From: Deltaproteobacteria bacterium
GTDB lineage: Bacteria > Myxococcota_A > Polyangia > Haliangiales > Haliangiaceae
Assembly: GCA_019237945.1 (NCBI GenBank)
Contig: JAFAOG010000015.1
Span: forward strand, 1 to 34,186
Direction: 5' to 3'
Length of the DNA stretch: 34,186 bases
Notes under the pieces: model-generated
What the model saw: only the letters and a program-made list of their open reading frames with translations
Database searches by the model: none
What the model was told of the DNA's origin: nothing
Made by a program: the position numbers and the translations under genes
Shown: piece after piece, positions 10,659-20,170 of the stretch
Numbering within the stretch: position 1 is the stretch's first letter
How the letters are laid out: each line of letters opens with the position of its first letter

Positions 10659-11225
10659 TCACTTCGCGCGAAACAGCGTCAGGCTCGCGAAGTAGTGGCC
10701 GGGCGCGCGGCACTTGTTCGCGGTCGACGCCGAGATCACGTAGCTCGCGCGATACGCGCCGCGTTCTCCGGACACGCCGGCCTTCGTTGTGTCGCCGCGC
10801 GTCGTGACGTTCGTCCATCCCGCACCGCCGAGGGATGCCGCGAGGTCGCGCGCGACGCCGTCGGCGCCGCTACCGTCGAGGCACCACGTGCCGTGCAGCT
10901 GCTGGCCGTCGCCGGTCGCCGCGGGGCCGATGATCGGATCGGCGGCGAGCTCGGGCAGCAACGCAAGCGCCGCCTTCGCGTCGAGGGGCCCGGTCGGCGC
11001 GGGGCCTGCCGCGGTCGCGCTGCCGGTCGCGGAGCCGGCGGCCGACTTCGGCGGCAGCTGCGGCTGCGGCTGCGGCTGCGGCTGCGGCTGCGGCTGCGGT
11101 TGCGGTTGCTGCTGCGGCTGCGGTGGCGGCTGCGCGCTCGCCTGCGATCCGCCGCCGTTCGCCGACGACGATCCACCCGGCTTGCACGCGCACAACGCCA
11201 GCGCGATCAGCGCGAGCGCTCGCAC
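10659..11225 (-). CDS. Lipoprotein with Pro-Gln repeat linker
   Basis: 188 residues from a GTG start. The signal peptide ends in LCAC (Cys14 most likely the lipidated residue). Residues about 30-57 are an almost pure alternating Pro-Gln tract encoded by a hexanucleotide tandem repeat (11058-11129). An Ala/Gly/Ser-rich stretch and a small C-terminal domain (about 80-188) with two Cys follow. The Pro-Gln tract would form an extended rod that could lift the domain from the membrane. It sits 5 bases downstream of the PilZ-PEGA gene and is probably co-transcribed with it. The domain is not recognised. Confidence 0.75.
   Translation of the reverse strand: MRALALIALALCACKPGGSSSANGGGSQASAQPPPQPQQQPQPQPQPQPQPQPQPQLPPKSAAGSATGSATAAGPAPTGPLDAKAALALLPELAADPIIGPAATGDGQQLHGTWCLDGSGADGVARDLAASLGGAGWTNVTTRGDTTKAGVSGERGAYRASYVISASTANKCRAPGHYFASLTLFRAK
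11058..11129. repeat. Hexanucleotide tandem repeat (CTGCGG) encoding (Pro-Gln)n
   Basis: Seven perfect CTGCGG units at 11058-11099, then five degenerate units to 11129. The repeat is inside a coding region on the minus strand, and the unit is a multiple of three. Slippage would change linker length without shifting frame. Confidence 0.9.
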
Positions 11226-11230
11226 GCCGT

Positions 11231-13408
11231 CTACTTCTGCTTCGACCAGTCGGGCTCGGGCTCGCTGCCCGTCTTCGCCGATCCGGTGCCGCCGCCCGTC
11301 GTGCTGCCGCCCGTGCCGACGCCGACGCTACCGCCGACCGTGCCCGTCGTGCCGCCGGTGCCGGCGCCCGCGCCTGCCGACCCTGTGCCCGTGCCGCCGG
11401 TACCCTTCGCCGAGCCCGCGCCGGTCCCGGTCGTGCCCGTGCCCGTCGTGCCGGTTCCGCCGGTCGTGCCGGTGCCGGTCGTACCGGTGCCGGTCGTGCC
11501 GGTGCCGGTCGTGCCGGTGCCGCCGGTCGTGCCCGTGCCGCCGGTCGTCGCGGAGCCTGCGCCCGTGCCGCCGTTCGCCGGCGTCGCCGAGCCGGTGCCG
11601 CCCCCGGTGGTGCCGCCGCCGGTCGTGCCGCCGCCCGTGTGCGTCGTGCCGCCGCCCGTCGCGCCGCCGCCGTTGTTGACGACGACCGGCGCCTTCTCGA
11701 GCTTGGCGCTGACGCTGCCGGAGAGCTTGGTATCGTCCTCGGTGAACGTCGCGACGTCGACCTGCTGATCGCTGGCCTTGAACGTCGCCTTGCGCAGCGT
11801 CACGCGGACCTTCGTCTTCGTCGCCGCGATCTTGACGTCGGCGGGCGTCTGCTGACCGGTCGACGCGCCGTCGACGAAGATCTCGGCGCCCGGCGGATCG
11901 CTGGAGACCGAGAGGACGCGCGGCTTGGGATCGAGCTTGGCGGTCGCCTTCTCGCCGCCCTTGACGTCGATGTCCTTGGCGAGGAAGCCGGGCGCGGTGA
12001 CGTGCGCTTTGAACGGCTTGCCCTTCTCGAGCTTGGCCGTGAACGGCGCGGGGCCGGACTGGCCGTTGACGTCGACCGTCGCCTTCGGCGCGGCGGACGA
12101 GATCACGGTGTCGACGCCGGCGACCGCGGCGCTGCCCGCGCTGCCCGTCATCGCAACGGCGCTGCCCGCGCTGCCGGTCATCGCAACGGCGGCGCTGCCG
12201 GTGTCGCTGCCGACGGCGATCGCGGCGCTGCCGGTGTCGCTGCCCGGCGCGATCACGGCGGCGGCGCTGCCTTGATCCTGCTTGGCCTTCTCGGCGGCCG
12301 GCTCGCGCAGCACGAAGAACCACAGTGCGGCCACGCCCGCGGCGACCGCGACCAGCACGCCGATGATGATCGGCGCGGCGCTCGGGCCGCTCTTGCTCGG
12401 GCGGACCTCGGTCGATTCGATCGGCGTCTTCGCGTCGGCCTCGCGCGCGGCGGTGGCGGCCTTCGCCGGCTCCATGCCGAGCTTCGTCTTCGCGGCGGTC
12501 TCGGAGGCCGGCGGCGACGACGGGCGCGATGCGCGCGCGCTCTCTTCGGACGGGCGGCGCTGGCGCGGCGACGGCGAGGTGTCGAGCGGCTTGCGCGTGG
12601 GTGCGGAGTCGACGGCGGGCGGGCTCGGCAGGCCGGGCGCGCTCTCGCGATCGATCTCGGTCGTCTTGGCCTCGGGCGGCTCGGCGGGCGAGGGTGGATC
12701 GGCGAGCGTCGAGTCGGCGCGGCCGGCCTGGCGGCGCTGCGCGAGCTCGTCGAGCGGCATGACGACGGTCGCGACCGGCGCCTTGCCCTCGGCCTCCGCA
12801 GTCTGCGCGACGAGCTCGTCGAGCGAGCGGACCTTCGTCGCTTCCTCGAACGCCTCCTCCGGATACTCGTCGGCATCGGAGTGGAACGGCATCGGCTTGG
12901 GAAGCGGAGTCTGCTCGCTGTCGCTGCGGGCGCGCGGGATCTTCGACTTGCTGTCGCGCGAGCCGAGCAGCGCGTCCTGCACCGGGGCGGGAGCGACGCG
13001 CGTCGGCGTGTCCGCGAACATCGGCGGCTTGGTCTGCTCGGTGTGCGCGCGCTGCGGTGCCTGCTTCGCCTTCTCGGCGAGGATCTTCTCGAGGACCTGC
13101 TGGCTGCCTTCGGCGAGCTTGTCGAAGCGCACGCCCATGCCGGGAGCGATCGCGGGGCGCGACGGATCGTTCTCGCGCGTCCACACGACAGTTCCTTCGC
13201 CTGCGATCAGCGGTGACGCATCGCGCAGCTGGAACTCGAACTTCATCTGCGTGCCGACCGCCAGGGGCTCCTTCGTGCGGATGAAGATTCCGCCCTGACT
13301 GACGTCGACCGCGTATCTCTCGATAAACTGCTCGAGGGTCTCGCTCTTGAACTTGATCTTGAGCGTGACCGGCGTGCGCTTCCCCTGACGGGTGTTCGTA
13401 TCGGCCAA
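11231..13408 (-). CDS. PilZ - transmembrane - PEGA - Gly/Thr repeat protein
   Basis: 725 residues from a TTG start (GGGAG about 8 bases upstream). Order: PilZ domain at about 7-100, with RxxxR as 'RQGKR' at 7-11 and DxSxxG as 'DVSQGG' at about 35-40, the c-di-GMP-binding residues; a long Pro/Ser/Glu-rich, probably disordered segment to about 340; one membrane helix ('IIIGVLVAVAAGVAALWFFV', about 346-365); short Gly-Ser-Asp-Thr repeats; a PEGA domain at about 495-545 ('SSDPPGAEIFVDG'); and a Gly-Thr-Gly low-complexity tail (about 573-716). The layout places a putative c-di-GMP sensor in the cytoplasm and PEGA plus a flexible tail outside the inner membrane. Function is inferred only: signalling across the membrane to the envelope. 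Confidence 0.8.
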   Translation of the reverse strand: MADTNTRQGKRTPVTLKIKFKSETLEQFIERYAVDVSQGGIFIRTKEPLAVGTQMKFEFQLRDASPLIAGEGTVVWTRENDPSRPAIAPGMGVRFDKLAEGSQQVLEKILAEKAKQAPQRAHTEQTKPPMFADTPTRVAPAPVQDALLGSRDSKSKIPRARSDSEQTPLPKPMPFHSDADEYPEEAFEEATKVRSLDELVAQTAEAEGKAPVATVVMPLDELAQRRQAGRADSTLADPPSPAEPPEAKTTEIDRESAPGLPSPPAVDSAPTRKPLDTSPSPRQRRPSEESARASRPSSPPASETAAKTKLGMEPAKAATAAREADAKTPIESTEVRPSKSGPSAAPIIIGVLVAVAAGVAALWFFVLREPAAEKAKQDQGSAAAVIAPGSDTGSAAIAVGSDTGSAAVAMTGSAGSAVAMTGSAGSAAVAGVDTVISSAAPKATVDVNGQSGPAPFTAKLEKGKPFKAHVTAPGFLAKDIDVKGGEKATAKLDPKPRVLSVSSDPPGAEIFVDGASTGQQTPADVKIAATKTKVRVTLRKATFKASDQQVDVATFTEDDTKLSGSVSAKLEKAPVVVNNGGGATGGGTTHTGGGTTGGGTTGGGTGSATPANGGTGAGSATTGGTGTTGGTGTTGTGTTGTGTTGTGTTGGTGTTGTGTTGTGAGSAKGTGGTGTGSAGAGAGTGGTTGTVGGSVGVGTGGSTTGGGTGSAKTGSEPEPDWSKQK
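11396..11576. repeat. Coding low-complexity repeats (Gly-Thr tail)
   Basis: Tandem variants of GTGCCGGTCGTGCCG-type units, encoding GTGTTG peptides on the minus strand within the PilZ-PEGA gene. The units are irregular and have no spacers. Confidence 0.7.
12118..12262. repeat. Coding tandem repeats of 30-33 bases near the membrane segment
   Basis: Two pairs of near-identical units. They encode AVAMTGSAGSA-like and AVGSDTGSAA-like peptides on the minus strand, just after the predicted membrane helix. Length variation here would alter the spacer to the PEGA domain. Confidence 0.7.
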
Positions 13409-13457
13409 GGCGTTCTCCCGCCTGTGATTCTACACAGTTCGTAGTAAGTTGCGCGCC

Positions 13458-14990
13458 ATGTCGTCGCCGATCCGCCGCGTCCTCGTCGCCAACCGTGGAG
13501 AAATCGCTGTCCGCGTGATGCGCACGTGTAGGGAACGTGGAATCGAGACGGTTGCCGTCTACTCCGACGTCGATCGCCTCGCCCCGCACGTCCAGATGGC
13601 CGACCATGCGGTCCACATCGGTCCGGCGCCCGCCGCGCAGTCGTACCTCGTGATCGAGAAGATCATCGCGGCCTGCAAGCAGACCGGCGCCGATGCGGTC
13701 CACCCGGGCTACGGCTTTCTGTCGGAGAACGAAGACTTCGCCGACGCCTGCACCGCCGCCGGCATCACGTTCATCGGTCCGTCGGCCGACGCGATGCGGA
13801 AGATGGGCAGCAAGACCGAAGCCCGCAAGACGGTCAGCGCCGCCGGTACGCCGGTCGTCCCTGGCGACAACGGCCCCGAGGGCAACGGCTTCCCGACGAC
13901 CGAGGCCGCGCTCGCCTCCGCCAAGCGCATCGGCTACCCGGTGATGCTCAAGGCGGCCGCCGGCGGTGGCGGCAAGGGCATGCGCCTCGTCCACAAGGAG
14001 GCCGATCTGCCGGCCGCGCTCGAGGGCGCGCAGCGCGAGGCGACCGCCGCGTTCGGTGACGGCACCGTCTACCTCGAGAAGGCGATCGAACGCCCGCGCC
14101 ACATCGAGATCCAGATCTTCGGCGACACCCAGGGCAACATCGTCCACCTCGGCGAGCGCGACTGCTCGATCCAGCGCCGTCACCAGAAGGTGATCGAGGA
14201 GTCGCCGTCGCCGGTCGTCTCCGCGGAGACGCGCGCGAAGATGGGCGCCGCTGCGATCGCCGCAGGCCGCGCGGTCAAGTACGTCGGCGCGGGCACGTGC
14301 GAGTTCCTGATGGGCGCCGACGGCAGCTTCTACTTCCTCGAGATGAACACGCGCCTGCAGGTCGAGCACCCGGTGACCGAGATGATCTACCAGCTCGATC
14401 TCGTCAGCTGGCAGCTCGACGTCGCGGAGGGCAAGCCGCTGCCGATGACGCAGCAGGAGCTCGATGCGCGCCGCCGCGGCGCTGCGGTCGAGTGCCGCGT
14501 CTACGCCGAGGATCCGGTGAAGTTCCTCCCGTCGCCGGGCAAGATCACGCACCTGCGCATCCCGGACGGCCCGTACGTCCGCAACGACTGCGGCTGCTAC
14601 GAGGGCTCCGAGATCCCGGTCCACTACGATCCGATGATCTCCAAGCTCGTCGTGTGGGGCGAGGACCGCCCGCGCGCGATCGCCCGCATGCGCCGCGCGC
14701 TCGACGAGTATCAGGTGCGCGGCATCGAGACGAACCTCGCGTTCCACCGCCGCTGCTTCCGGCAGGCCGCGTTCGTCGCCGGCGACTACGACACCGGCTT
14801 CATCGGCCGCAACGCCGCCGAGCTGCACCCGCGCGCCGACGAGCGCGAGCTGACCGCCGCGATCATCGCGGCCGCGCTCGAGTCGGGCACGGCATCGCAC
14901 GCGGCGAAGCCGGTCGCGAACGGCACGAACGGACACGCGCCGCTGCCGCCGTCGTCCGAGATCTCCGGCTGGCGCCGCTCGCTACGCTGA
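13458..14990 (+). CDS. accC: Biotin carboxylase subunit (AccC / acyl-CoA carboxylase alpha type)
   Basis: 510 residues with the three-part biotin carboxylase fold: N-terminal 'RVLVANRGEIAVRVMRTCRE', ATP-grasp with glycine-rich 'KAAAGGGGKGMR', catalytic 'EMNTRLQVEHPVTE', and a BC C-terminal domain ending near residue 455. It carboxylates biotin on a carrier protein with ATP and bicarbonate, for acetyl-CoA carboxylase or a propionyl-type carboxylase. No biotinyl-carrier domain or accB is present; the last 40 or so residues are an Ala/Asn/Pro-rich extension that lengthens it beyond the typical 450. An upstream in-frame TTG at 13449 exists, but ATG 13458 is preferred. It starts 49 bases from the divergent PilZ gene and its stop overlaps the convergent next gene by 9 bases. 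Confidence 0.9.
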   Translation: MSSPIRRVLVANRGEIAVRVMRTCRERGIETVAVYSDVDRLAPHVQMADHAVHIGPAPAAQSYLVIEKIIAACKQTGADAVHPGYGFLSENEDFADACTAAGITFIGPSADAMRKMGSKTEARKTVSAAGTPVVPGDNGPEGNGFPTTEAALASAKRIGYPVMLKAAAGGGGKGMRLVHKEADLPAALEGAQREATAAFGDGTVYLEKAIERPRHIEIQIFGDTQGNIVHLGERDCSIQRRHQKVIEESPSPVVSAETRAKMGAAAIAAGRAVKYVGAGTCEFLMGADGSFYFLEMNTRLQVEHPVTEMIYQLDLVSWQLDVAEGKPLPMTQQELDARRRGAAVECRVYAEDPVKFLPSPGKITHLRIPDGPYVRNDCGCYEGSEIPVHYDPMISKLVVWGEDRPRAIARMRRALDEYQVRGIETNLAFHRRCFRQAAFVAGDYDTGFIGRNAAELHPRADERELTAAIIAAALESGTASHAAKPVANGTNGHAPLPPSSEISGWRRSLR

Positions 14991-15656
14991 TCGTAGCAGT
15001 CGCTCGCGCACGAGCGTCTCGTAGGCGGCCGGCTCCGCCCACAGCCACATGGGCTCGTCGTGCAGCTCGAACGGCCCGCACATCCGGTACGGCGACAGCA
15101 CCTCGGCGAGCCGCTCGTTCGCGGCCGCGATCCAGCGCGCGACGTACGCGTGACGATCCGCCGCCGGCGCGAGCAGCTGCCGCCGCGACCACTTGGGTCG
15201 CACGAGGTGCGCTTCGAGCTGTGCCTCGAGCTCCTCGAGACCGATCGCGGGCACGTCTTCCCAGAACGTCAGCGGATAGAGCTCGTCTCGTTCGGCGGCC
15301 TGGAACAGGAAGCGGCCGAGCACGAACGCGCGCGGATCCCACGCGACGTGATCGTGAACGAGCGGACGGCCCGCCGGGAGCGCGAGCCGATCGAGCGCGG
15401 TGGCGAGCGCCGCGGCGGGATCCGGAATGACGTCGGGGTAGCCGGCGCGCGCGAACGCGGCGAGCTCGGCCTGCAGGCGCGCGAGGTCGGTCGGATGCGG
15501 CGGCGCGAGCGGGCGGACGAACGTCGCGCGGCCGTCCTCGATGTCGACGAGCGCGAGCGCGGTGCTCGCGTGGCCGGCGATCCGCAGCGGCGCGATGCCG
15601 GGAGATGCCATCGCGACGAGGACGTCGCCCTCGGCGCGCATCAGCTGCGTGATCAT
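14982..15656 (-). CDS. Hypothetical protein
   Basis: 224 residues, acidic, rich in Ala and Leu, with no signal peptide or membrane segment. I do not recognise a family. Visible features are several Trp in the C-terminal half ('WSRRQLLAP', 'PMWLWAEP'), an N-terminal beta-like segment ('GDVLVAMASPGIAPLRIAGH'), and 'HDHVAWDPRAF' in the middle. The ATG at 15656 lacks a clear ribosome binding site; internal ATGs at 15641 and 15611 are alternatives. The gene overlaps the accC stop by 9 bases tail to tail and is divergent from pyrG. Coding is supported by a long frame with natural residue composition, unlike the Arg-rich readings of the other frames. Confidence 0.65.
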   Translation of the reverse strand: MITQLMRAEGDVLVAMASPGIAPLRIAGHASTALALVDIEDGRATFVRPLAPPHPTDLARLQAELAAFARAGYPDVIPDPAAALATALDRLALPAGRPLVHDHVAWDPRAFVLGRFLFQAAERDELYPLTFWEDVPAIGLEELEAQLEAHLVRPKWSRRQLLAPAADRHAYVARWIAAANERLAEVLSPYRMCGPFELHDEPMWLWAEPAAYETLVRERLLRSA

Positions 15657-15685
15657 TCGCGAGGTTTAGCGCGCGATCGGACTAG

Positions 15686-17398
<1,713 letters not shown>

Positions 17399-17618
17399 CG
17401 GATCTCCGGGATTCGCTGCTAAGTCCGCGGCCCGCCTGCATAGCTAGGTGAGGGTGTGGTTAGGCCCCGAGCAAGAGCCGGGCCATGGACCCTTTACAGT
17501 GCCACCATTCCAACGTACGCTTCCTTCAAGCGTCGTACCAAGGTCGCACCGGTGCAGGAGATAGTGGGCCACTTGTCAAGCGCTAACCGCAACTAGCTAG
17601 AAGTTCAAGGAGAAACCC
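17399..17618 (+). other. Structured 220-base gap upstream of rpoN; candidate leader or small RNA
   Basis: This is the longest gene-free stretch in the window. It contains several inverted repeats: GGCCC/GGGCC (17463-17467 with 17479-17483), enclosed by a possible GGGT/ACCC pair; ACGCTT/AAGCGT with loop CCTTC (17517-17533), extendable by GT/AC across a bulge; and the palindrome GCACCGGTGC (17546-17555). A strong ribosome binding site (AAGGAG) ends it. No open frame or known RNA family was recognised. It may be a structured 5' leader of rpoN, a pyrG terminator, or a small RNA. Confidence 0.35.
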
Positions 17619-19112
17619 ATGGGCATGGAGATGCGCCAGGAACTGAAGCTGTCGCAGCAGCTGGTGATGACACCGCAGCTGCAACAGGCGATCCGGCTCC
17701 TCCAGCTGAGCCGCATGGAGCTGGCTGAGCTTGTGCATGACGAGATGCTCGAGAACCCCATCCTCGACGACGAGATGGACCTCGAGAACGAGAGGTCCCG
17801 CGAGCGCGACGAGATGGGCGGTGACGAGCAGCAGCTCCACCAGCTCGAAGGCGCGGGCCAGACCGAGACGCCCGTCGAGGGCTCGGTCGTCGATGGCGTC
17901 GCCCAGACGGAGATCAAGGGCGACGCGACGGCGGTCAACGAGATCGACTGGGAGAACTACCTCGACAACTACTCGATGGGCCCGCCGATGCCGGCGTTCC
18001 GCGGCGACGGCGAGGAGATGCCGAGCCTCGAAGCGACGCTGACGAAGCCGGCGAGCCTCCACGACCACCTCGCGTGGCAGCTGAAGATGACGGACATGTC
18101 GCCCGAGCAGCTCGAGATCGGCATGACGATCCTCGGCAACATCGACGGCGACGGCTACTTCAAGGACCCGCCGCTCCACGAGCTCGCGGCCGACCTCGGC
18201 GTCGACGAGACGCTCTGCGAGGAAGTGCTCGAGAAGATCCAGAGCTTCGATCCGATCGGCGTCGGCGCCCGCAATCTCGCCGAGTGCATGCTGATCCAGG
18301 CGATGGCGTGCGGTCAGGACGACGACCTCGTCGTCAAGATGATCCGCAGCCACCTCGGCAACCTCGAGAAGAAGAACTACCAGGCGATCGCGCGCGACCT
18401 GAAGCAGCCGCTCGAGGAGATCTACGAGGCGGCGAAGGTCATCATGGACTTCGACCCGCGCCCGGGTCGCCAGTACTCGAGCGACGATCCGCACTACGTC
18501 ACGCCCGACGTCTATATCCACAAGGTCGGCGACAAGTACTTCGTCGTGCCGAACGACGACGGTCTGCCGAAGCTCAAGATCAGCGGCTTCTACAAGAACG
18601 CGATGGGCAACAGCGCCGCGTCCAAGGACTACGTCCAGGACAAGCTCCGCAGCGCTCAGTGGCTGATCCGCAGCATCCAGCAGCGCCAGCGCACGATCAT
18701 CAAGGTCGCCGAGTCGATCCTGAAGTTCCAGCGCGAGTTCTTCGACAAGGGCATCGCGCACCTCAAGCCGCTCATCTTGCGCGACGTCGCCGAGGACATC
18801 GGCATGCACGAGTCGACGGTCTCGCGCGTGACCACCGCGAAGTACGTCCACACGCCGCAAGGCATCTTCGAGCTGAAGTTCTTCTTCAACTCGGGAATCT
18901 CGCGCACGAATGGCGAGGACCTCGCGTCGCAGGCCGTCAAGAGCAAGATCAAGGAGCTCGTCGACGGCGAGGACGCCAAGCGCCCGCACTCCGATCAGAA
19001 GATCGTCGAGCTGCTCAAGAAGAGCGGCATCGACATCGCGCGCCGCACCGTCGCGAAGTACCGCGAGCAGCTCGGCATCCTGTCGAGCAGCAAGCGCAAG
19101 CAAGTCTTCTAG
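17619..19112 (+). CDS. rpoN: RNA polymerase sigma-54 factor
   Basis: 497 residues. Region I is Gln/Leu-rich ('LKLSQQLVMTPQLQQAIRLL'), the activator-responsive part. Region II is acidic (about 45-125). The core-binding domain and helix-turn-helix follow, with 'DIGMHESTVSRVTTAKYV' as the DNA-binding helix region. The RpoN box 'ARRTVAKYRE' near the C-terminus reads the -24 element. Sigma-54 needs AAA+ activators and controls nitrogen, motility and, in myxobacteria, developmental genes. The start is ATG 17619 after AAGGAG. It is immediately downstream of pyrG and convergent with a Cys-rich lipoprotein gene whose stop codon overlaps its own in CTAG (19109-19112). Confidence 0.97.
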   Translation: MGMEMRQELKLSQQLVMTPQLQQAIRLLQLSRMELAELVHDEMLENPILDDEMDLENERSRERDEMGGDEQQLHQLEGAGQTETPVEGSVVDGVAQTEIKGDATAVNEIDWENYLDNYSMGPPMPAFRGDGEEMPSLEATLTKPASLHDHLAWQLKMTDMSPEQLEIGMTILGNIDGDGYFKDPPLHELAADLGVDETLCEEVLEKIQSFDPIGVGARNLAECMLIQAMACGQDDDLVVKMIRSHLGNLEKKNYQAIARDLKQPLEEIYEAAKVIMDFDPRPGRQYSSDDPHYVTPDVYIHKVGDKYFVVPNDDGLPKLKISGFYKNAMGNSAASKDYVQDKLRSAQWLIRSIQQRQRTIIKVAESILKFQREFFDKGIAHLKPLILRDVAEDIGMHESTVSRVTTAKYVHTPQGIFELKFFFNSGISRTNGEDLASQAVKSKIKELVDGEDAKRPHSDQKIVELLKKSGIDIARRTVAKYREQLGILSSSKRKQVF

Positions 19113-20032
19113 CTGCAGGTCTGCGTGCCCGGCAGCGCGCACGCGCCGTTCACGCATTTCGCAGGCGTCTCGCAGAACGGCCCCGCGGCCGTGTTGCACG
19201 CACCGCCATCGGCCGCCGGCGCGATGCACGTGCCCATCGTCTCGCCCTGCGGGATCGAGCACGTCGCGCCTGCCGAGCAGGCCGTCCGCGTCGTGCCGAT
19301 GAGGCCGCACGGCTGACCGGCGGCGACGATCGGCTGGGTCACGCACTGCAGCGATTGCGTGTCGCAGGTCAGGCCCGAGCCGGGGTCGCAGTCGGGGCCC
19401 GTCATTCGCTTCGGATCGCACGTGGCGCCCGCGGTCGCGACCTCGGGCTGGCAGGTGTTCGTGCTCGCGACGCACGCGAGGCCGGCGCCACATGGCAGGT
19501 CCTTGCTGCACGTCGCGTTCGCCGCGCCCGGCACCTGGCAGGTCATCGTCGACTTGACGCACATCATCGTCGGCCCGCAGCCACTCGTGGCGCACGAGGC
19601 GCCCGCCGCCGGTACATCGCCGCACGTGCCGCACAGGGCGTCGTCGGCGACCGAGCAGAACCCGCTCGCGCACTCGGCGGAGAACGCGCAGGGCGCCCCG
19701 GCGGCGCGCGTCCCGTGGCGGGGCAGGCAGGCGTCGGGCGGCGAGGCGGTCGTCAGGAACGCGCTGCAGGTCTCGCCGGCGAGGGCGTCGGCGCAGGCCT
19801 TGTCGGAGGCGGGTGTCGCGGCGGTCTGCGGCGCGGCCAGCGCGTCCATGCACGCCAGCTTTTCGCGGGCTTCGCACGTCATCACGTCGGGCCATCGCTT
19901 CGTGAGGTCGGCGGGACTGCATGTCATCAGCTGGCCGCAGCGCGCCGTGGCCAGATCGGAACACGCCTGATCCCGGCTGAGGTCACTGCCACAACCGACG
20001 AGAACGACGAGTGCAAACGAGGCGAACCGCAT
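19109..20032 (-). CDS. Cys-rich lipoprotein
   Basis: 307 residues from the ATG at 20032. The signal peptide ends in LVGC (Cys14). The body contains more than 30 cysteines in repeated modules such as 'CAFSAECASGFC', 'CGTCGDVPAAGASC' and 'CSKDLPCGAGLACV', a pattern of disulfide-rich secreted proteins like that at 3766-4521. An N-terminal helical segment (about 20-110) carries further spaced Cys. A frame-consistent extension to 20053 is less likely because it would precede a complete signal peptide. It lies between rpoN and hpf on the opposite strand, an unusual insertion into a conserved gene order. Function unknown. Confidence 0.78.
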   Translation of the reverse strand: MRFASFALVVLVGCGSDLSRDQACSDLATARCGQLMTCSPADLTKRWPDVMTCEAREKLACMDALAAPQTAATPASDKACADALAGETCSAFLTTASPPDACLPRHGTRAAGAPCAFSAECASGFCSVADDALCGTCGDVPAAGASCATSGCGPTMMCVKSTMTCQVPGAANATCSKDLPCGAGLACVASTNTCQPEVATAGATCDPKRMTGPDCDPGSGLTCDTQSLQCVTQPIVAAGQPCGLIGTTRTACSAGATCSIPQGETMGTCIAPAADGGACNTAAGPFCETPAKCVNGACALPGTQTCS

Positions 20033-20170
20033 GTCGCATACGACTCGCGACATCGGGAGCTGGTTAATGTAGACTACGCTCGCTCGCGAAAAAGTCCCTG
20101 GTTACCGTCGGTGATCTGGGGCAAGCAGGGCGGTATCATCGTTCTCGCAACCACTCTGGGAGGCGACTCG

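Noticed and set aside
11058-11129. Phase-variable on/off switch
   Set aside because: The unit is six bases, so gain or loss keeps the frame; only linker length can vary.
12118-12262. Direct repeats resembling a CRISPR array
   Set aside because: Units are back to back with no spacers, keep frame, and encode Gly/Ser/Ala/Thr peptides within the PilZ-PEGA gene.
17399-17618. SRP RNA, 6S RNA or tmRNA gene
   Set aside because: The conserved SRP tetraloop region, tmRNA ends and 6S central bubble were not found by eye. Only generic hairpins are supported.
17583-19964. Long minus-strand open frame opposite rpoN
   Set aside because: Its composition (Leu/Val/Asp/Arg-rich, no motif) is the shadow expected from GC-rich codon bias, and rpoN on the plus strand is certain.
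20033-20170. Sigma-54 (-24/-12) promoter before hpf
   Set aside because: No TGGC-N8-GC-like spacing with adequate match was found; only weak sigma-70-like fragments are present.
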